Assembly (NCBI GenBank): GCA_016790575.1 | Contig: JAEUOU010000029.1 | Span: 62,001-126,000, forward strand | DNA: 64,000 nucleotides | DNA from: Burkholderiaceae bacterium | GTDB taxonomy: Bacteria > Pseudomonadota > Gammaproteobacteria > Burkholderiales > Burkholderiaceae_C | Direction of reading: 5' to 3' | Shown here: in pieces, positions 18,185 to 26,950 of the stretch | How positions within the stretch are numbered: the first letter of the stretch is position 1 | Layout: every line of letters begins with the position of its first letter | Notes under the pieces: generated by a model | What the model was told of the DNA's origin: nothing | Databases searched by the model: none | The model's input: only the letters and a program-made list of their open reading frames with translations | Position numbers and translations under genes: made by a program

Positions 18185-20694
18185 ACTCCGTCCAGTCTTT
18201 CTATTTCGACCACCCGACCAACTCGGTCGACGCGCTGCGGCGTTCCATCGCCAACCGCCTGGTCTACGCCGTCGGCAAGGATGTGCGTTCGGCCACCCGG
18301 CGTGACTGGCTGTTTGCGATCTTTCACGCGGTGAGGGACCGGGTCATGGACCGCTGGCGCGATTCGCTCAACGAGGCGCAGGACCAGGACGTCAAGCGGG
18401 TCTATTACCTGTCCATGGAATACCTGCCCGGCCGGCTGCTGACCAACGCACTGATGGCGCTGGGCATCTACGACGATACGCGCACCGCCTGCAGCCAGCT
18501 GGGCGCGGATTTCGACACCCTGCTCGACCTGGAAGCCGACCCCGGACTGGGCAATGGTGGCCTGGGTCGGCTGGCGGCCTGTTTCCTGGACTCGATCGCC
18601 ACGGTCGGCCTGCCGGCCATGGGTTACGGCATTCGTTACGACTACGGCATGTTTGCCCAGCGGATCGTCGACGGCCGCCAGGTCGAAGAACCCGACGGCT
18701 GGCTGGTCGGCGGCAACCCCTGGGAGTTCATGCGTCCGGAATTCGGCTACACCGTCCGCTTCGGCGGGCGACTGATCGCCGACGGGCCTTCCGTCGCCTG
18801 GGTGGACACCGACGACGTGGTGGCCACGGCCTACGACAGCGCGGTGCCAGGCTATGGCATGACCTCGGTGGCCACCCTGCGCCTTTGGTCGGCGCGTGAC
18901 GGCGCGGCGATCAACCTCGACGCCTTCAACAAGGGCGACTATTTCCGCGCGGTCGAAGAAAAGAACCAGTCGGAGAACGTCTCCCGGGTGCTGTACCCGG
19001 ACGACAGTACCGACCACGGCAGGGAGCTGCGACTGCGTCAGGAGTTCTTCTTCGTCAGTGCCTCGCTGCAGGACCTGATCCGCCGCTACCTCAAGGACCA
19101 CGGCAGCTTCGACCAGCTGGCCGACAAGGTGGCGATCCACCTCAACGACACCCATCCCGCGCTGGCAGTGCCCGAGCTGATGCGGCTGCTGGTGGACGAG
19201 CACCGCATCGACTGGGACCAGGCCTGGTCGCTGTGCACCCGCATCTTCAGCTACACCAACCATACCCTGATGCAGGAGGCCCTGGAGACCTGGTCGGTCG
19301 ACCTGCTGGGGCGGCTGCTGCCGCGGCACCTGCGCATCATCTATGACCTGAACGCCAGGTTTCTGGCCGAGCTGAACGAAAAGCATCCGGGTGACCAGGA
19401 TCTGCTGCGCCGCGTGTCGCTGATCGAAGAAAACGGCGGCCGGCGGGTTCGCATGGCCTACCTGTGTGTGCTGGCCAGCCACAAGGTCAACGGCGTCTCG
19501 GCGCTGCACAGCGACCTGATGGTCCAGACCATCTTCGCCGACCTGGCGCGGCTGTTCCCCGAGCGCTTTTGCAACAAAACCAACGGCATCACCCCCCGGC
19601 GCTGGCTCGCGCAGGCCAACCAGCCCCTGGCGGCCCTGATCGACGACCGCATCGGGCCGGGATGGCGCCGCAACCTCGGCGAGCTCGCAGCGCTGCGCGA
19701 ACTGGCCAGTGAACCGGCGTTCAACAATGCCGTGCGGCTTGCCAAACACCAGAACAAGCGCCGTCTGGCAGACCTGATCCTGCGCGAAACCGGTGTCGCC
19801 GTCGACCCCGACAGCCTGTTCGACGTGCAGGTCAAGCGGGTGCACGAATACAAACGGCAGTTGCTCAACCTGCTGCATGTGATCGCCCGCTACCACGAAA
19901 TCCTGGCCCGCCCACAGGCCAACTGGGTGCCACGGACCGTGATTTTCGCCGGCAAGGCGGCGTCGGCCTACCACATGGCCAAACAGGTGATCCGCCTCAT
20001 CAACGACGTGGCCCGGGTCATCAACCACGACCCCCATGTCGGTGACCGGCTCAAGCTGGTTTTCCTGCCGAACTACCGGGTCAGCCTGGCCGAGCGCATC
20101 ATTCCGGCGGCCGAACTGTCCGAGCAGATTTCCACGGCCGGCACCGAAGCATCGGGCACCGGCAACATGAAACTGGCCCTGAACGGTGCGTTGACCATCG
20201 GCACCTGGGACGGCGCCAACATCGAAATCGCCCAGCAGGTCGGCCTGGACAACATCTTCATCTTCGGCAGCCGGGCCGACGAGGTGGCGACCCGGCGGGC
20301 GCAGGGGTACCGCCCGGGGGACTACCTGGCCCGGGACTTCGCCCTCAAGGCCGTGGTGGACCGCATCGGCGACGGGGCCTTCAGCCCGCAGGAGCCGCAT
20401 CGCTACGCCGACCTGGTGCGCGCGCTGGTGGAGTCGGATCATTACCAGCTGTGCGCCGACTTCGGCGACTACGTGGCCACCCAGCGCCGCGTGGACGAGC
20501 TGTTCCGCCGTCCGTCGGAATGGACCCGCCAGGCCATCCTGAACATCGCCGGCATGGGCAGCTTTTCGTCGGACCGCACGATCAACGAGTACGCCGACAC
20601 CATCTGGCGGGTAGCGCCGCTGTTCGACAGTTCGGCTGCCACTGCTATACAGTCAACGACCATCGCCCCACCCGCCTACGGAGGTTCCTCATGA
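18181..20694 (+). CDS. glgP: Glycogen/maltodextrin phosphorylase
   Basis: PLP-dependent GT35 enzyme that releases glucose 1-phosphate from glycogen ends. Product of 837 residues with an ATG overlapping the glgA stop by 4 bp. Key segments: YLSMEYLPGRLLTNAL, DPGLGNGGLGRLAACFLDS, GIRYDYGMFAQ, HLNDTHPALAVPELMRLLVD, NGITPRRWL and EASGTGNMKLALNGALTIG, in which Lys664 should carry the PLP. GlgP and MalP cannot be separated safely by motif; position in a glg operon favours GlgP. Its stop overlaps the next start (ATGA). Confidence 0.96.
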   Translation: MNSVQSFYFDHPTNSVDALRRSIANRLVYAVGKDVRSATRRDWLFAIFHAVRDRVMDRWRDSLNEAQDQDVKRVYYLSMEYLPGRLLTNALMALGIYDDTRTACSQLGADFDTLLDLEADPGLGNGGLGRLAACFLDSIATVGLPAMGYGIRYDYGMFAQRIVDGRQVEEPDGWLVGGNPWEFMRPEFGYTVRFGGRLIADGPSVAWVDTDDVVATAYDSAVPGYGMTSVATLRLWSARDGAAINLDAFNKGDYFRAVEEKNQSENVSRVLYPDDSTDHGRELRLRQEFFFVSASLQDLIRRYLKDHGSFDQLADKVAIHLNDTHPALAVPELMRLLVDEHRIDWDQAWSLCTRIFSYTNHTLMQEALETWSVDLLGRLLPRHLRIIYDLNARFLAELNEKHPGDQDLLRRVSLIEENGGRRVRMAYLCVLASHKVNGVSALHSDLMVQTIFADLARLFPERFCNKTNGITPRRWLAQANQPLAALIDDRIGPGWRRNLGELAALRELASEPAFNNAVRLAKHQNKRRLADLILRETGVAVDPDSLFDVQVKRVHEYKRQLLNLLHVIARYHEILARPQANWVPRTVIFAGKAASAYHMAKQVIRLINDVARVINHDPHVGDRLKLVFLPNYRVSLAERIIPAAELSEQISTAGTEASGTGNMKLALNGALTIGTWDGANIEIAQQVGLDNIFIFGSRADEVATRRAQGYRPGDYLARDFALKAVVDRIGDGAFSPQEPHRYADLVRALVESDHYQLCADFGDYVATQRRVDELFRRPSEWTRQAILNIAGMGSFSSDRTINEYADTIWRVAPLFDSSAATAIQSTTIAPPAYGGSS

Positions 20695-22181
20695 ACGCCC
20701 CTTTGCCGCGCGGCATCGCCGAGCCGCTGTTCGATCCGGCCCAGGCCCTGCAGGAAGTCAGCGCCCGCTGGGACAACGACATCGTGCGCCGCCTGGCGGA
20801 CTACATCGCCATTCCGGCCAAGTCGCCGATGTTCGACACCGACTGGGAAACCCACGGTCTGCTGGATGCGGTGGTGCGTCAGGCGGCCGACTGGGTGAAG
20901 GCCCAGAACGTGGACGGCCTGAGCCTGGAGATCGTGCGTTTGCCCGGACGCACGCCGGTACTGTTCTTCGAGGTGGCAGGCACCGCCGCCGCCGGCGGGG
21001 ACACCGTGCTGATGTACGGGCACCTGGACAAGCAACCCGAGTTCAATGGCTGGCGGGCCGGTCTGGGCCCGTGGACACCGGTTTATGAAGAGGGCAAGCT
21101 CTACGGACGCGGCGGTGCCGATGACGGCTACGCGGTGTACGCCGCCATCGCGGCCGTCCAGGCACTCAAAAGCCAGAACACGCCCCATCCCCGCATCGTC
21201 GGACTGATCGAAACTTCCGAAGAATCGGGTTCGGCCGACCTGCTGCCGTACATCGATGCGTTGCGGCCCCGGCTGGGCCCGGTCGGTCTGGTGGTCTGCC
21301 TCGATTCGGGTGCGGGCAACTACGACCAGTTGTGGCTCACCACCAGCCTGCGCGGCATGGTCAGCGGCACACTGAAAGTCGAGATCCTCACCGAAGGCAT
21401 CCATTCGGGTGATGCGTCCGGTCTGGTTCCGTCAAGCTTTCGCATCATGCGCATGGTGCTCGACCGGCTCGAAGACAGCGCCACCGGCCGCCTGCTGCCG
21501 GCCCGCTTCCATTGCGAAGTGCCGGCCGAGCGGCTGGCGCAGGCGCGCGCCACGGCGGCCATTCTGGGTGATGAAATTTTCAAGCGCTTCCCCTGGGCGC
21601 ACAGCGACTGCGGCGGCTCGACGAGCTTTGCGCTGCCCACCACCACCGATCCGGTGCAGGCGCTGCTCAACCGGACCTGGGCGCCCACCCTGTCGGTGAC
21701 CGGCGCCGAGGGTTTTCCGCCGATTCGCGATGCCGGCAACGTGCTGCGGCCTTACACCGCCTTCAAGCTCAGCCTGCGCCTGCCACCGCTGGTGGATGCG
21801 TCTGCCGCCGTGCAGGAGCTCAAGGCGCTGCTGGAAGACAACGCCCCCTACCAGGCCAAGGTGACCTTTGAGGGCGCCAGTGCCGCCACGGGCTGGAACG
21901 CGCCGTCCACCGTGCCATGGTACGAAGCGGCGCTGCACGAGGCGAGCCAGGCCTACTTCGGCGCGCCCTGCGGCACCATCGGGCAGGGCGGCACGATTCC
22001 GCTGATGAACATGCTCAGCCGGGGTTTCCCCAACGCGCAGATGATGGTCTGCGGCGTCCTGGGGCCCCGCAGCAACGCCCACGGCCCCAATGAGTTTCTG
22101 CATGTGCCGTACGCCCGGCGGCTGACGGCCGCCGTGGCGCAAGTGATCTCACGCATGCCCCAGGCCGGCCACGGCGCCTGA
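20691..22181 (+). CDS. M20-family metallopeptidase
   Basis: Product of 496 residues. The ATG at 20691, preceded by a GGAGG site, overlaps the glgP stop by 4 bp. M20 metal-binding motifs are present: MYGHLDKQPEF (His, Asp), YGRGGADDGYAVYA (Asp), ETSEESGSADL (catalytic Glu and ligand), and a final HGPNEFLHVPYARR. It resembles carnosinase/ArgE-type exopeptidases that remove N-terminal amino acids or acyl groups; the substrate is unknown. Its place in the glycogen operon is unexpected and is probably co-transcription rather than shared chemistry. Confidence 0.9.
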   Translation: MNAPLPRGIAEPLFDPAQALQEVSARWDNDIVRRLADYIAIPAKSPMFDTDWETHGLLDAVVRQAADWVKAQNVDGLSLEIVRLPGRTPVLFFEVAGTAAAGGDTVLMYGHLDKQPEFNGWRAGLGPWTPVYEEGKLYGRGGADDGYAVYAAIAAVQALKSQNTPHPRIVGLIETSEESGSADLLPYIDALRPRLGPVGLVVCLDSGAGNYDQLWLTTSLRGMVSGTLKVEILTEGIHSGDASGLVPSSFRIMRMVLDRLEDSATGRLLPARFHCEVPAERLAQARATAAILGDEIFKRFPWAHSDCGGSTSFALPTTTDPVQALLNRTWAPTLSVTGAEGFPPIRDAGNVLRPYTAFKLSLRLPPLVDASAAVQELKALLEDNAPYQAKVTFEGASAATGWNAPSTVPWYEAALHEASQAYFGAPCGTIGQGGTIPLMNMLSRGFPNAQMMVCGVLGPRSNAHGPNEFLHVPYARRLTAAVAQVISRMPQAGHGA

Positions 22182-22191
22182 GGAGACCGGC

Positions 22192-23031
22192 GTGACCGAT
22201 TCCACCCTGGTGACCTATACCGACGCCCAGGGTTTCAACCTGGCGCTGATGGACTGGCCGCTGGAAGACCACCAGCCGCTGCGGGGCCTGGTGATCATCG
22301 TGCACGGCCTGGGAGAGCATGCCGGCCGCTATGACGCGCTGGCCGCCCGTCTGGTGCAATGGGGATTTGCCGTGCGCTCCTACGACCAGCACGGCCATGG
22401 CGAATCCAGCGGCAAGCCGGGTTCGCTGCCGACCGACACCCAGCTGCTCGACGATCTGGCCGACCTGATCGACCACACCCGTGTGCACCTGCCCGCGGGC
22501 GTGCCGCTGATCCTGCTCGGTCACAGCATGGGCGGACTGGTGGCGTCGCGGCTGGTTTCGCTGGCGATGCGCCGGGTCGACGCGCTGGTGTTGTCCTCTC
22601 CGGCACTGGACGCCGGGCTCAGCGCGGTGCAGAAGCTGCTGGTCGCGGTGCTGCCGCGCATTGCACCGGACTTGCGCGTCGGCAATGGCCTGGACGCCAC
22701 TTACCTTTCCCACGATCCGGTCGTCGTGCAGGCCTACCGCAACGATCCGCTGGTGCATGACCGCATCAGCGCCCGCCTGGCGCGTTTCATTGCGACGCAA
22801 GGCCCGGCGGTGGTTGCGCACGCCAGCCACTGGACGGTACCGACGCTGTTGCTGTGGGCGGGCGACGACCGGCTGGTCAACCCCGAAGGCAGCCGCCGCT
22901 TTGCCGAGGCCGCCCCGGCGCAGGTGGTCAGCAGCCAGTGCTTCGAGGGCTACTACCACGAGATATTCAACGAAACCGGGCGCGAAGCCGTGCTGGACGC
23001 ACTCCAAGCCTGGCTGGACGCCCGGTTCTGA
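22192..23031 (+). CDS. Alpha/beta hydrolase, monoacylglycerol-lipase type
   Basis: Product of 279 residues with a GTG start after a GAGGAGA site, 10 bp behind the M20 gene. It shows the serine-hydrolase pattern: oxyanion motif VHGLGEHAGRY, nucleophile elbow LLGHSMGG (Ser), a late Asp in WAGDDRLVNPEG and His in EGYYHEIFNE. The HGLGEH...YDQHGHGES signature is that of lysophospholipase/monoacylglycerol lipases (YqiA/PldB-like group). Substrate not determinable. It ends the plus-strand glycogen run; a repeat element follows. Confidence 0.9.
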   Translation: MTDSTLVTYTDAQGFNLALMDWPLEDHQPLRGLVIIVHGLGEHAGRYDALAARLVQWGFAVRSYDQHGHGESSGKPGSLPTDTQLLDDLADLIDHTRVHLPAGVPLILLGHSMGGLVASRLVSLAMRRVDALVLSSPALDAGLSAVQKLLVAVLPRIAPDLRVGNGLDATYLSHDPVVVQAYRNDPLVHDRISARLARFIATQGPAVVAHASHWTVPTLLLWAGDDRLVNPEGSRRFAEAAPAQVVSSQCFEGYYHEIFNETGREAVLDALQAWLDARF

Positions 23032-23043
23032 CCGCTTTTCCGC

Positions 23044-23098
23044 GAAAACTGGCAATACCCAGCGTAAAAAGGTCGTTTTCAGCTCTTATTTCCGGAGC
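23044..23098 (-). repeat. Dispersed hairpin/T-tract element between two convergent genes
   Basis: The core ACCCAGCGTAAAAAGGTC reads on the minus strand. A weak hairpin (GCTC...GAGC, 23082-23098) completes it. The final codons and TAA stop of the yidB-like gene (end 23086) lie inside the element. Confidence 0.85.
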
Positions 23099-23571
23099 AA
23101 TCCGCCCAACATGCCGGCCAGCGCGCCCAGGTCCGGGCCCTGGCCACCCTGAGCACCGCCCAGCAACGCGCCCAGCCCGCCCAGACCGTTGTCGGCGGGC
23201 AACTGGCCTTGCGGCGTGAGTTTGTCGATCAGGCCCGGCAACACGTCGGCCAGGGTGCCGGCCGCCTGCTGGCTGTTGCCGCCCAGCTGACTGGCGATCA
23301 TGCCCATCAGGTCCGGGCCCAGCGCGCCGCCCAGCGCCTCGGCCGAAACCGGCTGGTTCTCGCCTGTGCCGACCCACGACGCCGCCGCTTCGGCCAGGCC
23401 CCCTTGCTGCAGCTTGTCCAGAATGCCCGACAGGCCGCCGGCGTTGTTCATCAGCGCGCCCAGGGCGCCCACGATCATCTGCGGGTCCAGCCCGCCGGCC
23501 GCCGCCTGGCTGCCCTGTTGCCCGCTCATCGCCTGTGCCGCAGCACCTACCAGTGAATCCAGCAATCCCAT
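23086..23571 (-). CDS. YidB-like protein (DUF937)
   Basis: Product of 161 residues, low-complexity and rich in Gly, Ala and Leu. It starts MGLLDSLVGAAAQAM and repeats the short helical pattern of DUF937/YidB proteins (LDPQMIVGALGALMNNAGGLSGILDKLQQGGLAEAAASWVG, then GPDLMGMIASQLGG). No signal peptide or membrane helix is evident. AGGAG precedes the ATG at 23571. The role of YidB is not established. The C-terminal LLRK and stop are encoded by a dispersed repeat, so its natural end may have been altered. Confidence 0.85.
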   Translation of the reverse strand: MGLLDSLVGAAAQAMSGQQGSQAAAGGLDPQMIVGALGALMNNAGGLSGILDKLQQGGLAEAAASWVGTGENQPVSAEALGGALGPDLMGMIASQLGGNSQQAAGTLADVLPGLIDKLTPQGQLPADNGLGGLGALLGGAQGGQGPDLGALAGMLGGLLRK

Positions 23572-23594
23572 TGCGATCTCCTGTAGAAGAAAGT

Positions 23595-24776
23595 TTACGA
23601 ACCGGCCCGATTGTGGGTCCCCCGCTCGCGGGCGGCAAGCCAGGCCAGGGCAAATCCCGTCAACAAAACGGGCACCAGCGATCCCCAGTTCAGCAAGGCC
23701 CAGCCCTGCGTGGTCACCAGGGCCCCGGAGGCAAATGACGTCACCGCCATGGTCGCGAACACACAGAAATTGATGGCCGCCTGCGCACGGTCTTTTTCCT
23801 CAGGCCTGTAGGCGCGCAGCGACAGCGTGGTGCTGCCCGTAAACAGGAAGTTCCACCCCACCCCCAGCAGGAACAGCGCGATCAGGAACTGGTGCAGGTC
23901 CACGCCCGACAGCGCCACGGCAATACACGCCAGATTGAGCAGCACTCCCACCCCCATGACCGGCAGGACGCCAAAGCGCTTGATCAGGTGGCCGGTGAAA
24001 AACCCCGGTGCAAACATGCCGATGACATGCCACTCCAGCACCAGCGCCGCGTCGTCGAACGGAAACCCACAGACCTGCATGGCCAGCGGGGTGGCCGCCA
24101 TCAGCAGGTTCATCACCCCATACCCCAGCGCGGCCGCTGCGGCCGCCACGACGAAAACCGGCTGGCGCATGATCTCTCCCAGCGGCCGGCCGGCATCGGC
24201 ACTGGCGGCTTTGCGGGCCACCTCGGGGAACCGGATGAAGGCCATCACCGCCATGCCCAGCACCGCCACCACCGCCAGGGCCAGATAGGCGCCGACAAAC
24301 GGCGTCTCTGCCAGGGCGCGGGTGCGTGAGGCCAGATTGGGGCCCACCACGGCGCCGAGCAAACCGCCCGCCAGCACCAGCGACACCGCCTTTTCGCGGA
24401 AGGCGGGCGCAGCCAGTTCGGCGGCGGCAAACCGGTACAGCTGTCCGTTGGCGCTGTAGTAGCCGGCAATCACCGTCGCCGCCACCAGCAGCGGGAAGTT
24501 GCGGCTCCCGACGGCATAGGCCGCCAGCAGGGCCGACAGCGCCGCGACCGCCAGCCCGATCAGGAACGAACCGCGCCGCCCGTAGCGTGACTGCGTTTTC
24601 GCCACCAGTCCGGTGGACAGGGCGCCCCCCACCACATAGCCCATCACCGGCAGCGTGGCCATCCAGCCCAGCGGCGCCAGGCTCAGCCCCACCAGGCCGT
24701 TGATGGCGATGAAAGTGACGTTGTTGGTCAGGAACAGGCCCTGGCAGAGGGTGAGCAGCAGCAGATGGCGATTCAT
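23595..24776 (-). CDS. MFS transporter
   Basis: Product of 393 residues with about twelve hydrophobic helices, the size of a drug/sugar-type major facilitator. The loop between helices 2 and 3 reads GLVAKTQSRYGRRGSFLIG, a variant of the MFS motif A, and the second half has a weaker counterpart (GHLIKRFGVLPVMG). The C-terminal tail is short and basic. Substrate unknown. It is 23 bp upstream of the yidB-like gene on the same strand and may be co-transcribed with it. Confidence 0.88.
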   Translation of the reverse strand: MNRHLLLLTLCQGLFLTNNVTFIAINGLVGLSLAPLGWMATLPVMGYVVGGALSTGLVAKTQSRYGRRGSFLIGLAVAALSALLAAYAVGSRNFPLLVAATVIAGYYSANGQLYRFAAAELAAPAFREKAVSLVLAGGLLGAVVGPNLASRTRALAETPFVGAYLALAVVAVLGMAVMAFIRFPEVARKAASADAGRPLGEIMRQPVFVVAAAAAALGYGVMNLLMAATPLAMQVCGFPFDDAALVLEWHVIGMFAPGFFTGHLIKRFGVLPVMGVGVLLNLACIAVALSGVDLHQFLIALFLLGVGWNFLFTGSTTLSLRAYRPEEKDRAQAAINFCVFATMAVTSFASGALVTTQGWALLNWGSLVPVLLTGFALAWLAARERGTHNRAGS

Positions 24777-24863
24777 CAGCCGCAGTTTATAGAGAGCGCC
24801 CCGAGCGGCGTGTCCCGTTGGCGATGGGCGCTGTCCCGCCTGGCCGGCGCGCCGCGCGCGCGC

Positions 24864-25589
24864 TCAACCCAGCGTCAGCGCCGCCAACACCGCCAGCGGC
24901 GCGGTTTCCGCCCGCAGCACCCGCGGGCCCAGGGTCACCGGCACGAAGCCGGCGCCCAGCGCGGCGGCTTCCTCCTCGGGCGTGAGGCCACCTTCGGGGC
25001 CGGACAGCAGCGTGACCGTGGTCGCGCCGGCCACCGCGTCCGCCAGTGGCCGCGCGTGCGGGTGCAGGGACAGCACCAGGCGCGCGCCGGCTGCCGCCTG
25101 CATGGCCTGGGGCGAGGCCAGCCACGCGGCCAGTGTCTGCGCCGCATGCACTGGCGGCACACGGTTGCGGCCACACTGCTCGCACGCGGCCACCGCCACA
25201 CCCTGCCAATGGGCCAGCTTCTTGTCGGCACGTTCGCCGCGCAGCTTGAGCACACTGCGGGCGGCCTCCAGGGGGGTGAGGCTGGCGGCGCCCAGTTCGA
25301 CGGCTTTTTCGACCAGCCAGTCCATGCGTTCATTGGCAGTGATGCCGGCCACCAGGTGCACGGCCCGTGCGGCCTCGCGCTCCACCGCGCGGTGCCCCTC
25401 CACCGCGACGGCCACGTCCGCGCGGCCCATGCGGGTGACGTTGGCGTCCCACTCCCCGCCTTCGCCATTGAACAGCGTCACCGTGGCGCCCGGCTGCAGC
25501 CGCAGCACCTGCACATGCCGTGCGGCGCCCGCCGGCAGATCCAGGTTCAGGCCGGTGTGCAGCGGGACAGGGCAAAAAAAGCGGGGCAC
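24864..25589 (-). CDS. rsmE: 16S rRNA (uracil-1498-N3)-methyltransferase
   Basis: Methylates U1498 of 16S rRNA in the assembled 30S subunit. The product has 241 residues, the RsmE length. An N-terminal PUA-like domain (HVQVLRLQPGATVTLFNGEGGEW) precedes a SPOUT domain with the knot motifs KAVELGAASLTPL, LLSGPEGGLTPEEEAAA and LGPRVLRAETAPLAVLAAL, where SAM binds. It stands alone; the 5' side holds a repeat element separating it from amgK. Confidence 0.95.
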   Translation of the reverse strand: MPRFFCPVPLHTGLNLDLPAGAARHVQVLRLQPGATVTLFNGEGGEWDANVTRMGRADVAVAVEGHRAVEREAARAVHLVAGITANERMDWLVEKAVELGAASLTPLEAARSVLKLRGERADKKLAHWQGVAVAACEQCGRNRVPPVHAAQTLAAWLASPQAMQAAAGARLVLSLHPHARPLADAVAGATTVTLLSGPEGGLTPEEEAAALGAGFVPVTLGPRVLRAETAPLAVLAALTLG

Positions 25590-25590
25590 C

Positions 25591-25650
25591 TGTTACTCAC
25601 ATATCAGTAGCACAAGAAGACCTTTTTACGCTGGGTATTGGCCAATTTCG
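25591..25650 (+). repeat. Dispersed hairpin/T-tract element between amgK and rsmE
   Basis: Core ACCTTTTTACGCTGGGTAT at 25620-25638 with the GGCCAATTTCG tail; the upstream hairpin is degenerate (GTTACT...AGTAGC). It reaches to within 3 bases of the amgK stop codon. Confidence 0.85.
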
Positions 25651-25652
25651 CC

Positions 25653-26822
25653 TCAAACCCGGCCAAAAGCCCACCCGGAGGCGCCCTGCAGGCCCTCGAC
25701 CTCGTCCACCAGGCGCAGCAGCGGGGTGAGCTCGCGGTAGCGGGCTGCCGTGGCGCGGATGTACCCGATGAAACGCGGCGCATCGGCCAGGTATCTGGGC
25801 TTGCCGTCGCGCAGCGTCAGCCGGGCAAAGATGCCGGCCACCTTCAGGTGCCGCTGCAGGCCCATCCATTCCACCGCGCGCCAGAACGCGCCGAAATCGC
25901 TGTGCCAGTCCTCGAAGTCCATCAATCCCGCCTTGCGCGCTTTTTCCCAGTAGCGGATGGTGATGTCGAGCACGAAATCCTCTTCCCAGCTGAGGAAAGC
26001 GTCGCGCATCAGGCTGGCGATGTCGTAAGTCAGCGGGCCGTAGACGGCGTCCTGGAAATCGAGCACGCCGAGACGGGCATCGCCCGCCGGGGAGGCCATC
26101 CCCGAGCCGCCGCCGGGCCGTCCTTGGGCGGGGAGCGTGGGGGCCATCAGGTTCCTGGGCATGAAATCCCGGTGCACATAGACCTGGGGCGCGGCCAGGT
26201 TGCGCTGCACGATCAGGGCAAAGGTTCGCTCCAGGGTCTCGGCCACCTTGCCGGCCAGCGGAACGTTGCGGTGCCGCGCCAGGTACCAGTCCGGAAACAG
26301 GGCCAGTTCCCGGCGCAGCAAGGCCTCGTCATACGCCGGCAGCACCGCCGGTGCCGACGCCTGCTGCCACGCCAGCAGCGCATCCAGCGCCGCAACATAC
26401 AGGGGGCGGTTGGCTTCGGGCTGTTCGCGGTCGATGACGTCCATCATCGTGCGGCTGCCGAGATCGGTCAGCAGCAGGAAGCCCTCCGCGGCGTCCCACT
26501 CCAGCACCTGGGGCACCCGAAGCCCGGCGCCGGCCATCAGCGCGGCGATGCGCACGAAGGGCTCGCAGTTTTCCTGGGTGGGCGGCGCGTCCATGATGAT
26601 CAGGCTGCCGCCGCCTGCGCAGTCCACCCGCAGGTAGCGGCGAAAGCTCGCGTCCGCCGACGCCAGACGCACGCTGGCCGGATGCAGGCCGTGTTGCGGT
26701 GCCAGCGCCTGCAGCCACCGGTCAAAAGCCGCGGCGCGCGCGGGATCGGTCCAGGGGACCGCTGCGGGTTGCATCGGGGGCGTGGCCAAGTCGGCCGGAT
26801 CGGAGTGGGGTTGTCGCACCAT
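25653..26822 (-). CDS. amgK: Cell-wall amino-sugar kinase AmgK (anomeric N-acetylmuramate kinase)
   Basis: Aminoglycoside-phosphotransferase-fold kinase that phosphorylates MurNAc/GlcNAc at C1 in the cell-wall recycling bypass that feeds UDP-MurNAc. Product of 389 residues. Kinase motifs: VYVHRDFMPRNLM (catalytic Asp, near residue 215), LGVLDFQDAVYGPLTYDIASL (metal Asp) and IRYWEKARKAGL. It is divergent from lptD, the usual arrangement in beta- and gammaproteobacteria; MurU is not seen here. Odd point: about 20 extra residues between the two kinase motifs (PTLPAQGRPGGGSGMA) are encoded by a shortened GC-rich repeat. An alternative ATG lies 16 codons downstream. Confidence 0.88.
   Translation of the reverse strand: MVRQPHSDPADLATPPMQPAAVPWTDPARAAAFDRWLQALAPQHGLHPASVRLASADASFRRYLRVDCAGGGSLIIMDAPPTQENCEPFVRIAALMAGAGLRVPQVLEWDAAEGFLLLTDLGSRTMMDVIDREQPEANRPLYVAALDALLAWQQASAPAVLPAYDEALLRRELALFPDWYLARHRNVPLAGKVAETLERTFALIVQRNLAAPQVYVHRDFMPRNLMAPTLPAQGRPGGGSGMASPAGDARLGVLDFQDAVYGPLTYDIASLMRDAFLSWEEDFVLDITIRYWEKARKAGLMDFEDWHSDFGAFWRAVEWMGLQRHLKVAGIFARLTLRDGKPRYLADAPRFIGYIRATAARYRELTPLLRLVDEVEGLQGASGWAFGRV
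26106..26144 (-). repeat. Shortened GC-rich repeat inside amgK
   Basis: Shares both ends (GCCGCCGGGCCG and GGGAGCGTGGGGGC) with the 74-bp element at 44011-44084 but lacks its middle. It is in frame within amgK, between the two conserved kinase motifs. Confidence 0.6.
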
Positions 26823-26950
26823 GGATAATCGATTCTACAAACCCGACCGGCTGTCCCTGGCCGGCCGGCCCGCCCGCCGACCCGCCGTTTTCCGCGCCCC
26901 GCTGCCCTGACCGGATGTTGATCCCCGCCCGCGACCCCGCCCCATGCCCC

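Noticed and set aside
18037-20442. 801-codon minus-strand frame opposite glgP
   Set aside because: No family pattern; glgP on the plus strand is complete with its PLP lysine region.
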